From assembly GCF_009935865.1 (NCBI RefSeq), contig NZ_QWEL01000013.1, forward strand, positions 1-64,000: DNA of 64,000 nt. The letters run 5' to 3'. Source of the DNA: Odoribacter sp. Z80 (GTDB lineage Bacteria; Bacteroidota; Bacteroidia; Bacteroidales; Marinifilaceae). The notes under the pieces were generated by a model. It ran no database searches and had not been told where the DNA came from. It saw nothing but the letters and a program-made list of their open reading frames with translations. This document shows, piece after piece, positions 1 to 8,205 of the stretch. The position numbers were made by a program, and so were the translations under genes. Each line of letters starts with the position of its first letter. Within the stretch, counting starts at the first letter, position 1.

Positions 1-1050
1 GATGTCCGCTTGGAGGTCTTGGTGGTGCCCTATACGCGCAACCCTTTTCCTGACAAGGTGGTGACTTATGCGTATAATGGTCAGAACAGTTATCAGATAG
101 CGAACACCTGGAGCGGTCCTGATGCACAGCGCTGGACTTTGACGAACGGTTCTTTGGGTACGCTGGAGATTTCTGACCGTGGTTTGGTGAGTAATGTATC
201 TTCGACGATGTGCAGTCATATCACGGTGGAGGCGGTGTGTGAGGACTTTCCTGATAAGGTCTACCGGATGGAACTGCATGAGCCTTCGCGTAGTTATGCT
301 TCTGCCGGGGCTTATACGCTGAATCTTTTGCCGGGGGAATATACTTTTGAGTGTTGGGGTGCCAGGGGATCTCAGGCTCATGCAAACGGCAGTAATAGCG
401 GAACTCCGGGAAACGGGGGTTATGCTTACGGGGAATACCGGTTGGGGCAGCAGAAACCTTTTTATTTGTATGTTGGCGGAGCGGCAGGAGGTGCTTCGGG
501 CCATAACGGCGGGGCCGGCGGATGGAACGGCGGGGCTACGGGAGGATATGATTCGGATGATGATCCCGGTGGCGGTGGCGGCGGAGCATCGGATATTCGT
601 GTGGTAGGCGGAGCTTGGAATGATGCTGTTTCGTTGCGAAACCGGATTATGGTGGCTGGCGGTGGCGGAGGATGCGGATGGAGCAGTCCCGGAGGAAATG
701 GTGGAGGATTGCAGGGAGTAAGAGCTAATTCCAGTGCCAATGCGACACAGACTTCGGGAGCTGCTTTCGGATGGGCTTCGGTCGGAGGAAACGGAGGAAA
801 CGGACATACTGGTGCCGGTGGTGGTGGCGGCGGATATTACGGCGGTTACGGAGCTCCGGGGAGCAGTGGTGGCGGTGGCGGCGGTTCGGGATTTGTTTCG
901 GGTATGGAGGGATGTAATGCGGTTAATGAGAGTGGCGCACATACCGGACAACCCAATCATTTCAGTGGCATTATTTTTCAGAATCCTAAAATGACACAGG
1001 GAGGTGCTGCCGGTAAAGTTGCCGGAGCTGTTAAAATAACGGTGAAATAA
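1..1050 (+). CDS. Glycine-rich secreted/surface protein, 5'-truncated by the window edge
   Basis: The reading frame is open from base 1 (codons for D-V-R precede the first possible internal start, a TTG at 10), so only the C-terminal ~349 residues are visible and the true start lies upstream. The first ~100 residues look like bacterial Ig/BIg-type beta domains. From about residue 105 the protein becomes extremely Gly-rich, with runs such as GGGGGG and repeated GGNGG, starting at a motif like PGEYTFECWGARGSQ. This fits the Bacteroides/Trichomonas 'glycine-rich protein' family (PF12810-like), which is an extracellular family of unknown function. The last residues (AGAVKITVK) close a beta strand and give no T9SS sorting domain. 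It is probably part of the same surface-protein cluster as the genes downstream. A promoter in the gap after it suggests the next gene starts a new unit. Family assignment is from pattern recognition only. Confidence 0.75.
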   Translation, partial: DVRLEVLVVPYTRNPFPDKVVTYAYNGQNSYQIANTWSGPDAQRWTLTNGSLGTLEISDRGLVSNVSSTMCSHITVEAVCEDFPDKVYRMELHEPSRSYASAGAYTLNLLPGEYTFECWGARGSQAHANGSNSGTPGNGGYAYGEYRLGQQKPFYLYVGGAAGGASGHNGGAGGWNGGATGGYDSDDDPGGGGGGASDIRVVGGAWNDAVSLRNRIMVAGGGGGCGWSSPGGNGGGLQGVRANSSANATQTSGAAFGWASVGGNGGNGHTGAGGGGGGYYGGYGAPGSSGGGGGGSGFVSGMEGCNAVNESGAHTGQPNHFSGIIFQNPKMTQGGAAGKVAGAVKITVK

Positions 1051-1097
1051 CACATATTAACTTTCTTGTATTAATTATAAAAAATTATGTATTTATT

Positions 1098-1127
1098 TTG
1101 CAGTGTCAATAAATACTGTTAATTTTG
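1098..1127 (+). promoter_or_regulatory. Bacteroidota-type promoter for the first FGE-like/FISUMP unit
   Basis: TTG at 1098-1100 (within TTTTG) lies 19 nt before a perfect TAnnTTTG box, TAATTTTG at 1120-1127, matching the Bacteroidetes sigma-ABfr consensus. The expected transcription start is about 1131-1134. This rules out a TTG start at 1125, which sits inside the -7 box, and supports the ATG at 1152. Confidence 0.65.
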
Positions 1128-1151
1128 GAGGTTAATAAAGGAAATGTGTAT

Positions 1152-4100
1152 ATGCAGTACTTTCATATCACCCAACGGTGTATATTGAGTATTCTTATGA
1201 TAGTGTATTGCTTTAATATTCAGGCAAATAATGTCAGAATATTAGGTGATGTACGTGTAGATCCGAGGAAGATAACCAATCCCGGAGATGTAGCTACCCT
1301 GACTTTTACAGTGGAGTGGGATAATTCGTGGAGGGATATGTTCAATTATGATGCAGTTTATATTTTCTTGAAATATAAACTGAATGAGAAGGGGAAGCAA
1401 TGGCATCATCTGTATGTCATGAATGAGGGGCATGAACTTTCTTCAGAAGATTATACACTGGAATTGGTGAATAATACCTCTTCGCTGAATAAGAACGAAG
1501 GTTTTTATCTTTACCGCAAACCGGCGGACTCGCCCTGGCATGGTACTTCTTCAGTACAAGTTTCTTTAAAGTGGTTAATTACCAGTAATGAGGATGAATC
1601 TCTCCGGATCTCCGATTTTGAAGAAGGCAAAGTGTTGTTAATGGCCATGGGTATAGAAATGGTGTATGTTCCCAGGGGGGCTTTCCGTATCGGTGATACT
1701 TATTCGGTCAATCATTTCCGTAACAATTACCTGGCTATGCCGGAGAAATATGATTTGATTCATCCGAGATCGGATGTGCGTACTTCTTCTCCGGTTGGTC
1801 CGGATTATCCAGACCCGTTGCTGGCAGCTAATCGTGTGAATGACCTGTCGGCTGAAAAAGGAGAAAGCGGTTTCCCTTCCAATGCATGGTATGGGGATAA
1901 GAAAGGTTCCGGTCAGGGGTATCAGTTCTGGGCGGTACATTTTGACAAGCCCGTGTGTGTAAAATACCTGGCAATAGAAAGCGTGCCCGGTTATGTGCCG
2001 GCAAGGTGGGAATTTCAGGGGAGGGCATCCGACGGAACGCAGGTTTGGGAATCTTTGTATACGGGAACGGAAAAGGATTGGGAGACATCCCTGACTCGTA
2101 CTTATCCGCCGACCAGGGCTTTCCGTATTGAAAACAGAAAGAATTTTATTGAATATCGGGTATTTATCAGGTCTCAGGAGGATATGGTAAATCCCAATAA
2201 TCCTCCCCTTATCAAGAATATCAGTATGACAACAGTGGATTTGGCGGAGGTGATAGATAACAGTGTCATTGTAAATGCACCGACATCTTCGTTGGGAGGA
2301 CAAAGAGGATTAGCTGCTGATGATGGAGATACCTGGGCGGGAATTACCGATGTGAATTACCCGAACGGGTATTCGGCGTTTTATGTCATGAAGTATGAAA
2401 TCAGTCAGGAGCAGTATGTGTCTTTTCTGAATCGTTTAAGTCGTGTACAACAGCAGGCCCGTACCATCGGAGCGGAATTGGATAAACTGAAGGAGGGGGA
2501 TTATGTGTTTGGCAGTGACCGGACAAAGCCTTCCTGCCGGAATGGGGTGAAACTGTTAAAACGTCCTGCCGACGGCGAGCCGCTGGTTTTTTTGGCAAGC
2601 GGCACCGGGACGGGGCCTACACTGGCTTGTAATTACCTGAGTCCGGCAGATATGCTGGCGTATGCTGATTGGTCCGGATTACGGCCTTTGACAGAAATGG
2701 AGTATGAGAAAATGTGCCGTCCCTTTTATCCTTCCGAAGCAGTGCGGGGAGAATATCCGTGGAACAGTAAAACGTATGTTGCTGTGGAGAATCTTCAAAA
2801 TCCCGGGACTCGCTCAGAGAAACCGCTTTTGGGAGAAGAGAATGTCAATTTCGGCCGGAGACAGACTGGTCCTTTGCGTTGCGGTGCTTTTGCCGTAGGA
2901 GCGCAAAGCCGCCAGGATATGGGAGCCAGTTTCTGGGGAGCAATGGAATTGGGTGGAAATTTAGCTGAGATTTATTATAATGTGAATACGGAAGGCCGTC
3001 GCTACCGGGGGATAGCCAATCATTTGCACGGGGACGGAAAGCTTGGTGCCAATGGGGCAACCAACATGACAGAGGCCAATTGGTCGAATCATCACAATGC
3101 CTTTTGTCTGAAAGGCGGACATTGGGCTGATACCGATCCGGAGTTGTTGGGTATTTCCAACCGTACGCGTCATTGGGAGGTGTTCAGGAATATGAATATT
3201 TCCCGGCGGGACAGTACGGTGACTTTCCGTTTAGGGCATACGGCACGGCAGAATACTTTTCCTGTTTACCTGAGCCTGCAAAATGGGCAGACTACCCAGG
3301 ATGGACCTGTAGCCGATACGGTTTGTCACGGTGATACTTATACGATACGGGGAACTTTGCCGGAGGAATTGAAAAACGATTTGTATGCAGTGGCTTGGTA
3401 TGTCAGTGAGAATCAGGGTGCTTCGTGGGAGGTGATGGAAGGAGAGGGAGATCAGAATTTTACTGTCACCAAATTATGGAACATTCATACGGACGAGGAT
3501 GTTGTGAAAGAGTATTGGTTCAGGAAAGAAATTTACGGATTGAGCGGGGATGCTAAATCGGAAAAGGTCGTATTGAAAGTATTGGATGATACGACTTATC
3601 TGAATACGCATATCGATACGATTGACGTTTATGACCATTCCCGGGGAATTGAGGTGAAGGTATCTGAGAAAGCAGATTTCCACTGGATATTTAAGGGTAA
3701 GGACCAGGCGATATCCCATATTGTCCGGGAAGGGAAGAATGAGGTGGGTGCCCCTTATTATCAGTCGTTGAATAGCGGAAATACCTATTATATCCTGAAG
3801 TCGGTTTTCCGGAATCATTGTGTGACGGTAGATACCATCCGGACTTATGTGAAGCCTCAACCGGCTGCCCGTTTGTCTCAGGATGTGAAGTGCGGCGACT
3901 GGATGATAGATGTCCGGGACCAGCGCCGTTACCGGACGGTTGCCATTCAGGTGGGGGAGATGACACAGTGTTGGATGGCCGATAATCTGAATTATTTTGT
4001 GCCGGACAGCCGTTGTTATGAAGATGAAGAGGAGAATTGTGATGTGTACGGAAGGCTTTACAATTGGAATCAGGCTGTGGGTGAGTGGACGAATGGTACG

Positions 4101-4622
4101 GCTCAGGGGATTTGTCCGGAAGGGTGGCATATTCCGAATTCAGCAGAGTGGATTGTATTGCAGAATGCTACGGGAGCAGCTTTGCGGAGCCAGTTGAATT
4201 TATGGAAATTTCGTGACCGGGTTAGTTTGGCGACAAATGCCAGCCGTTTTTCGGCTCTGCCGTCGGGAGGATATTTCTTTTCTTACAGTACACAATACGG
4301 GAGTAATCTCCTGGGGGTAAGAAATGGTTATTATGACCTGACAACGAAAGGTTGGTGGTGGTCTTCTTCCTATACGGTAGATACTTATACGACGGCAGCG
4401 GCCAAGAGTAATCCTATGGCGGCTATTCGTATTCCGGCTTATGCTACGGTGGATTATGCAAATAATAAGACAATAGGTACTTCCGCCGGAAGCTCTCTGT
4501 TTTACGGAAGAAATGAATATCTGGGAAACCGTGCTTCGGTGGATGCCTACTCGAAGTATTATTCCCAGACGGCGGTGGAGAATAATTTTTATTTCAGCGT
4601 CCGTTGTGTGAAGAATGAATAA
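1152..4622 (+). CDS. Secreted FGE/SUMF1-like plus FISUMP domain protein (copy 1)
   Basis: A 1156-residue exported protein. I chose the ATG at 1152 because the promoter -7 box covers the upstream TTG and because this start gives a short signal peptide ending near IQA, before NNVRI. Order: a conserved beta domain (about 25-150; NSWRD and WHH motifs); an FGE-sulfatase/SUMF1-like fold starting at EMVYVPRGAFRIGD (~169); a discoidin-like insert (~255-350) within it; the fold resuming at FYVMKYEISQEQY (~410), then MELGGNLAEIYYN and KGGHW; an Ig-like stretch; and a C-terminal FISUMP domain (~917-1156; YGRLYNWN, GICPEGWHIP, ending SVRCVKNE). The cysteines that active formylglycine-generating enzymes carry after the RGGSW-type motif are absent, so I infer a binding or structural role rather than sulfatase activation. 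The gene is followed after 23 nt by a paralogue, then by a giant Ig protein, probably in one transcript. No T9SS sorting domain is visible. Confidence 0.85.
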   Translation: MQYFHITQRCILSILMIVYCFNIQANNVRILGDVRVDPRKITNPGDVATLTFTVEWDNSWRDMFNYDAVYIFLKYKLNEKGKQWHHLYVMNEGHELSSEDYTLELVNNTSSLNKNEGFYLYRKPADSPWHGTSSVQVSLKWLITSNEDESLRISDFEEGKVLLMAMGIEMVYVPRGAFRIGDTYSVNHFRNNYLAMPEKYDLIHPRSDVRTSSPVGPDYPDPLLAANRVNDLSAEKGESGFPSNAWYGDKKGSGQGYQFWAVHFDKPVCVKYLAIESVPGYVPARWEFQGRASDGTQVWESLYTGTEKDWETSLTRTYPPTRAFRIENRKNFIEYRVFIRSQEDMVNPNNPPLIKNISMTTVDLAEVIDNSVIVNAPTSSLGGQRGLAADDGDTWAGITDVNYPNGYSAFYVMKYEISQEQYVSFLNRLSRVQQQARTIGAELDKLKEGDYVFGSDRTKPSCRNGVKLLKRPADGEPLVFLASGTGTGPTLACNYLSPADMLAYADWSGLRPLTEMEYEKMCRPFYPSEAVRGEYPWNSKTYVAVENLQNPGTRSEKPLLGEENVNFGRRQTGPLRCGAFAVGAQSRQDMGASFWGAMELGGNLAEIYYNVNTEGRRYRGIANHLHGDGKLGANGATNMTEANWSNHHNAFCLKGGHWADTDPELLGISNRTRHWEVFRNMNISRRDSTVTFRLGHTARQNTFPVYLSLQNGQTTQDGPVADTVCHGDTYTIRGTLPEELKNDLYAVAWYVSENQGASWEVMEGEGDQNFTVTKLWNIHTDEDVVKEYWFRKEIYGLSGDAKSEKVVLKVLDDTTYLNTHIDTIDVYDHSRGIEVKVSEKADFHWIFKGKDQAISHIVREGKNEVGAPYYQSLNSGNTYYILKSVFRNHCVTVDTIRTYVKPQPAARLSQDVKCGDWMIDVRDQRRYRTVAIQVGEMTQCWMADNLNYFVPDSRCYEDEEENCDVYGRLYNWNQAVGEWTNGTAQGICPEGWHIPNSAEWIVLQNATGAALRSQLNLWKFRDRVSLATNASRFSALPSGGYFFSYSTQYGSNLLGVRNGYYDLTTKGWWWSSSYTVDTYTTAAAKSNPMAAIRIPAYATVDYANNKTIGTSAGSSLFYGRNEYLGNRASVDAYSKYYSQTAVENNFYFSVRCVKNE

Positions 4623-4645
4623 AATAATAAATAAAATAAATAAAT

Positions 4646-7600
4646 ATGAAGCGGCTATATTTATTATTTCTGATATGGATGGGGTTGGTGATACCGGGAG
4701 GTGCCAATAATGTGAGAATAGAAGGGGATGTGAAAGTGGACCCCGATAATGTGGATATTACAACGAATGTGGCTACCGTCACGTTTACGGTGAAATGGGA
4801 TAATTCGTGGAGGGATGCCTTTAATTATGATGGGGTGTATCTTTTTCTGAAATATAAATTGGACGGAGACGGGAAGACCTGGCATCATGCTTTTTTGATG
4901 AGTACGGGGTGTCAGGTGGTGAATTCCGGTTATAAACTTCAGATGGCTAACTCTACGGGAATCCAGGACCGTTGTGAGGGACTTTTTATTTATAAGGATG
5001 CCAAAAGTTTCGGCGCTTCGGAGGTGAAGCTGGAATTGAAGTGGAAAATCACTTCCAATCCGGAGGAGTTGCTGGACCGCAGTGATTTTGTGGCTGGAAA
5101 GGTGTTCCTGTCGGCAATGGGAATAGAGATGGTGTATGTGCCCCGTGGGGCTTTCCGTATCGGCGATACGCAGTCGGCCAATACTTTCCGGAACAATGAT
5201 ATTTCTATTCCGGCCCATATGGATATTCTGAGCGATCAGCGGGTGGGAGCCTATTTTTCTTCCATGGAACAGCCGAAAAACGGGGTGCGTACTGCGAATC
5301 CGCCGGAATTTGCTGTGAATCGCATGAATGACCCGGGGACAACGGAAACAAACAGCTGGAAAGGAACGAATCCGGCAACAGGAAATGAATTCTGGCAGGT
5401 GGAATTCGACCAGGGGGTTCAGATTAAGAACCTGGCCATAGAAAGTATTCCTACCGGGGTTCCGGAGACCTGGCGCTTGATGGGTATGATGCCGTCAGGA
5501 GGAGATTGGGCAACCATTTCGGTGAAACGTTATGACGGGACGGATGCCGGAACGGGAGATGATTGGGCCGTAAATTCCCAGAGGACTTATCCCTGTACCC
5601 GTGCTTTAAAAGTGGATACGAAAGGAAATGCCTATAAATATTATAAGATAGAGATTACGAGTACGACCAATATTCCGGTTATTAAAAATATTGCCATGAC
5701 CACGGAAGATTTGTTTTCGAAAGTGGACAATTCCGTATTGGTGTATGAATCGACAACGGCTTTGAGCGATCAGATCGGAATGTATGCGAAGGATGGGGAC
5801 ACCTGGAGCGGAAAGATCGGGGATAGCTATCCCAACGGTTATCCGGCTTTCTGGGTCATGAAATATGAAATCAGCCAGGAGCAGTATGTGTCGTTTTTGA
5901 ATAAGCTGACAGCGCCCCAACAGCGCTCACGCACTATCGGTTCGGACTTGCGGAAGCTGAATGAAGGACAATATGTTTTCGGGCCTACCCATACTGTTCC
6001 TTCGGCCCGTAATGGTATAAAACTGGCTTCGATCGGAAATAACGATGCTCCTTATGTATTTGCCAATGACCTGAATCCGAACGATGACTATGCACAGGAG
6101 GGAGACGGACAGACACTGGCCTGCAATTACCTGAATGCCGGGGATATGCTGGCTTATGCCGACTGGTGCGGATTGCGTCCTCTCACGGAGATGGAGTTTG
6201 AGAAGATGGCCCGCCGGCCTTTCCCGGAACCCAGTATCTGGGGAGAATATGCCTGGAATGCTAATTCCGGTTTTACGGCTTCGACCACTATTCCGGCAAT
6301 ACAAAAGGGAAAAAAGACGGAACGTCCCGACGGAAATGTAAATGCCGGAGGGAAACTGGGCGGACCAACCCGTTGCGGTGCTTATGCTGTTGGAGGAAAA
6401 CAGGTGGAAGCGGGAGCCAGTTTCTGGGGATTGATGGAATTGAGCGGAAACTTAGCGGAGATATATTACAATGCCAATACGGAAGGACGGAAATTCTGCG
6501 GCCGCGATGCCAATCATCATGGGGATGGTTCCATCTCTGAGGAAGGAAGCGCAAATGTGACAGAAAGTATCTGGCCGAAACATGCTGATGCGTTCTGTCT
6601 GAGGGGAGGCAGTTATCGGAGTGTAAAGGAAGAAACGACCATTTCGGACCGTACCTATCATTGGGGTGTGTATACTTCGGTCAATGACGTGTCTGCCCGA
6701 AAGGATAGCACCACTACTTTCCGGTTGGGAAAAACGGCTGAGGTGCTGAGCATCAAAGGAGAAGTGACCTTGCAGAATGGGTTGACTTCCGAGATGGAAC
6801 TTCCGTGCGATACGATATGTTCCGGAGAAGATTATGAAATCAAAGGGTCTATACCGGCGGAAATCGAAGGTGCTTACCGGGTGGCCTGGTTTGTGAGCGG
6901 AGATGGCGGAACGTTCTGGGACCTGATAGAGGGAGAGGAAGAGGCTTCCCTGCATATTTCCAATTTGCGGAATCTCAATAACCAGACGAATTATTTCCGG
7001 GAGTATCAGTATAAACGGTATATTTATAGCAATGGCGTTGATGTGTTGCAAACCCGGCCGGTGAAAATCCGGGTGGTAGACCATCAGTTGACCTTGAGCC
7101 GCCATAAAGATACGGTGGATGTGTATGACCATTCGTGGGGTATACAGGCCACCGTGAAGCAAAAGGCAGATATCCGGTGGTGGTGGTTGAAAGAAGATAA
7201 GAGTAAGACGGAATTGCAACCGGAATATATTTTAACGGACAGCATTTCGCAAATGAACTTTCTGAAATATAGCGATTTCGGAGCTGGAGAGACAAAAGAC
7301 AGGGATGTGAGGGTTATGGTGGAAGCGAAGGTGATGCATACCTGTTGGGAACGTGATACGGTGGATGTGCATATCCTGGCGATGCCGGAGGAAGTGTATA
7401 ACCTTGATGGTGACGGAAATGTGCAGCCCTTTGAGTGCGGTAAGATTCTGGTGGATAACCGGGATGCGGACAATCACCGGTACAAAACGGTGCAAATCGG
7501 TAATCGCTGTTGGTTTGCGGAGAACCTGCGGAAAAGTGTGAACGGGTCTTTGTGTTATGGTAGTGTAGAAGCGAATTGTAATTTATATGGACGTTTGTAT

Positions 7601-8161
7601 AACTGGAATACAGCGGTACATTCCAGTTCGCAGGGGATTTGTCCGGACGGATGGCATATTCCGACGGATGCGGAGTGGGCCCAATTGAAAACGGATGTGA
7701 AAGATGTCTTTAAATTGAAATCTCAGTTGAATAGCTGGGGGGGAAGCAAAGGGTATAATAAAGCGACGATAGGTTCCAACGAGAGCCGTTTCTCTGCTTT
7801 GGGAAGCGGGGCTTATTCCACGAATTACAATACGGCCTATATGTCCGGATTCAACGGATTCGGCCATTTGCGGAATGCTACGTTCTGGTGGACTTCTTCT
7901 TTTGCATGGGCGAGATTGGGAACTACAACTCATGGAGCTTGGAATAATAATTGTTGGGGAGACTATACAGGAAATTGTCTGGATGGTACTCAGCCTCATT
8001 ATGCTTCGTTGACGAACGCTCTGGGATGGGAAAGCGGAGCCGAGAACCAATCGTGGATGTATAGTAGTGCGGTGCATGGAGCAGGTTATTCTTTAAATAA
8101 TGATCCGGCGTTGGTATTGTCGGGACAATATATGTCGGTTCGTTGTATCAAAAACCAATAA
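4646..8161 (+). CDS. Secreted FGE/SUMF1-like plus FISUMP domain protein (copy 2)
   Basis: A 1171-residue tandem paralogue of the preceding gene with the same domain order. The signal peptide (MKRLYLLFLIWMGLVIPGGA) is followed by NNVRIEGDV, which matches copy 1 almost exactly. The FGE-like fold opens at EMVYVPRGAFRIGD (~161), is interrupted by a discoidin-like insert (~250-350; FWQVEFDQ, KNLAIES), and continues with FWVMKYEISQEQY (~402), MELSGNLAEIYYN and RGGSY. A beta domain follows, then a FISUMP domain (~938-1171; NRCWFAENL, YGRLYNWN, GICPDGWHIP, ending SVRCIKNQ). As in copy 1, no cysteine follows the RGGSY motif where catalytic FGE has its pair, so enzymatic activity is unlikely. The gap to copy 1 is 23 nt and to the next gene 44 nt, with no promoter box in either, which supports an operon. 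The leader is A-rich with no Shine-Dalgarno, as is usual in Bacteroidota. Confidence 0.87.
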   Translation: MKRLYLLFLIWMGLVIPGGANNVRIEGDVKVDPDNVDITTNVATVTFTVKWDNSWRDAFNYDGVYLFLKYKLDGDGKTWHHAFLMSTGCQVVNSGYKLQMANSTGIQDRCEGLFIYKDAKSFGASEVKLELKWKITSNPEELLDRSDFVAGKVFLSAMGIEMVYVPRGAFRIGDTQSANTFRNNDISIPAHMDILSDQRVGAYFSSMEQPKNGVRTANPPEFAVNRMNDPGTTETNSWKGTNPATGNEFWQVEFDQGVQIKNLAIESIPTGVPETWRLMGMMPSGGDWATISVKRYDGTDAGTGDDWAVNSQRTYPCTRALKVDTKGNAYKYYKIEITSTTNIPVIKNIAMTTEDLFSKVDNSVLVYESTTALSDQIGMYAKDGDTWSGKIGDSYPNGYPAFWVMKYEISQEQYVSFLNKLTAPQQRSRTIGSDLRKLNEGQYVFGPTHTVPSARNGIKLASIGNNDAPYVFANDLNPNDDYAQEGDGQTLACNYLNAGDMLAYADWCGLRPLTEMEFEKMARRPFPEPSIWGEYAWNANSGFTASTTIPAIQKGKKTERPDGNVNAGGKLGGPTRCGAYAVGGKQVEAGASFWGLMELSGNLAEIYYNANTEGRKFCGRDANHHGDGSISEEGSANVTESIWPKHADAFCLRGGSYRSVKEETTISDRTYHWGVYTSVNDVSARKDSTTTFRLGKTAEVLSIKGEVTLQNGLTSEMELPCDTICSGEDYEIKGSIPAEIEGAYRVAWFVSGDGGTFWDLIEGEEEASLHISNLRNLNNQTNYFREYQYKRYIYSNGVDVLQTRPVKIRVVDHQLTLSRHKDTVDVYDHSWGIQATVKQKADIRWWWLKEDKSKTELQPEYILTDSISQMNFLKYSDFGAGETKDRDVRVMVEAKVMHTCWERDTVDVHILAMPEEVYNLDGDGNVQPFECGKILVDNRDADNHRYKTVQIGNRCWFAENLRKSVNGSLCYGSVEANCNLYGRLYNWNTAVHSSSQGICPDGWHIPTDAEWAQLKTDVKDVFKLKSQLNSWGGSKGYNKATIGSNESRFSALGSGAYSTNYNTAYMSGFNGFGHLRNATFWWTSSFAWARLGTTTHGAWNNNCWGDYTGNCLDGTQPHYASLTNALGWESGAENQSWMYSSAVHGAGYSLNNDPALVLSGQYMSVRCIKNQ

Positions 8162-8205
8162 GATTACAAGATAGTCGGACACTTTAAAAACGTATTGCAG
8201 ACAAA

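Noticed and set aside
560-900. GGTGGCGG-type DNA repeats as a possible microsatellite or phase-variable tract
   Set aside because: The units are imperfect and interrupted, and follow from Gly codon runs. No homopolymer or exact unit long enough for slippage control is seen.
1125-1151. Upstream TTG start for the first FGE-like/FISUMP gene
   Set aside because: The TTG is part of the TAATTTTG -7 box, so it would lie upstream of the transcript start. The ATG at 1152 gives a normal signal peptide.
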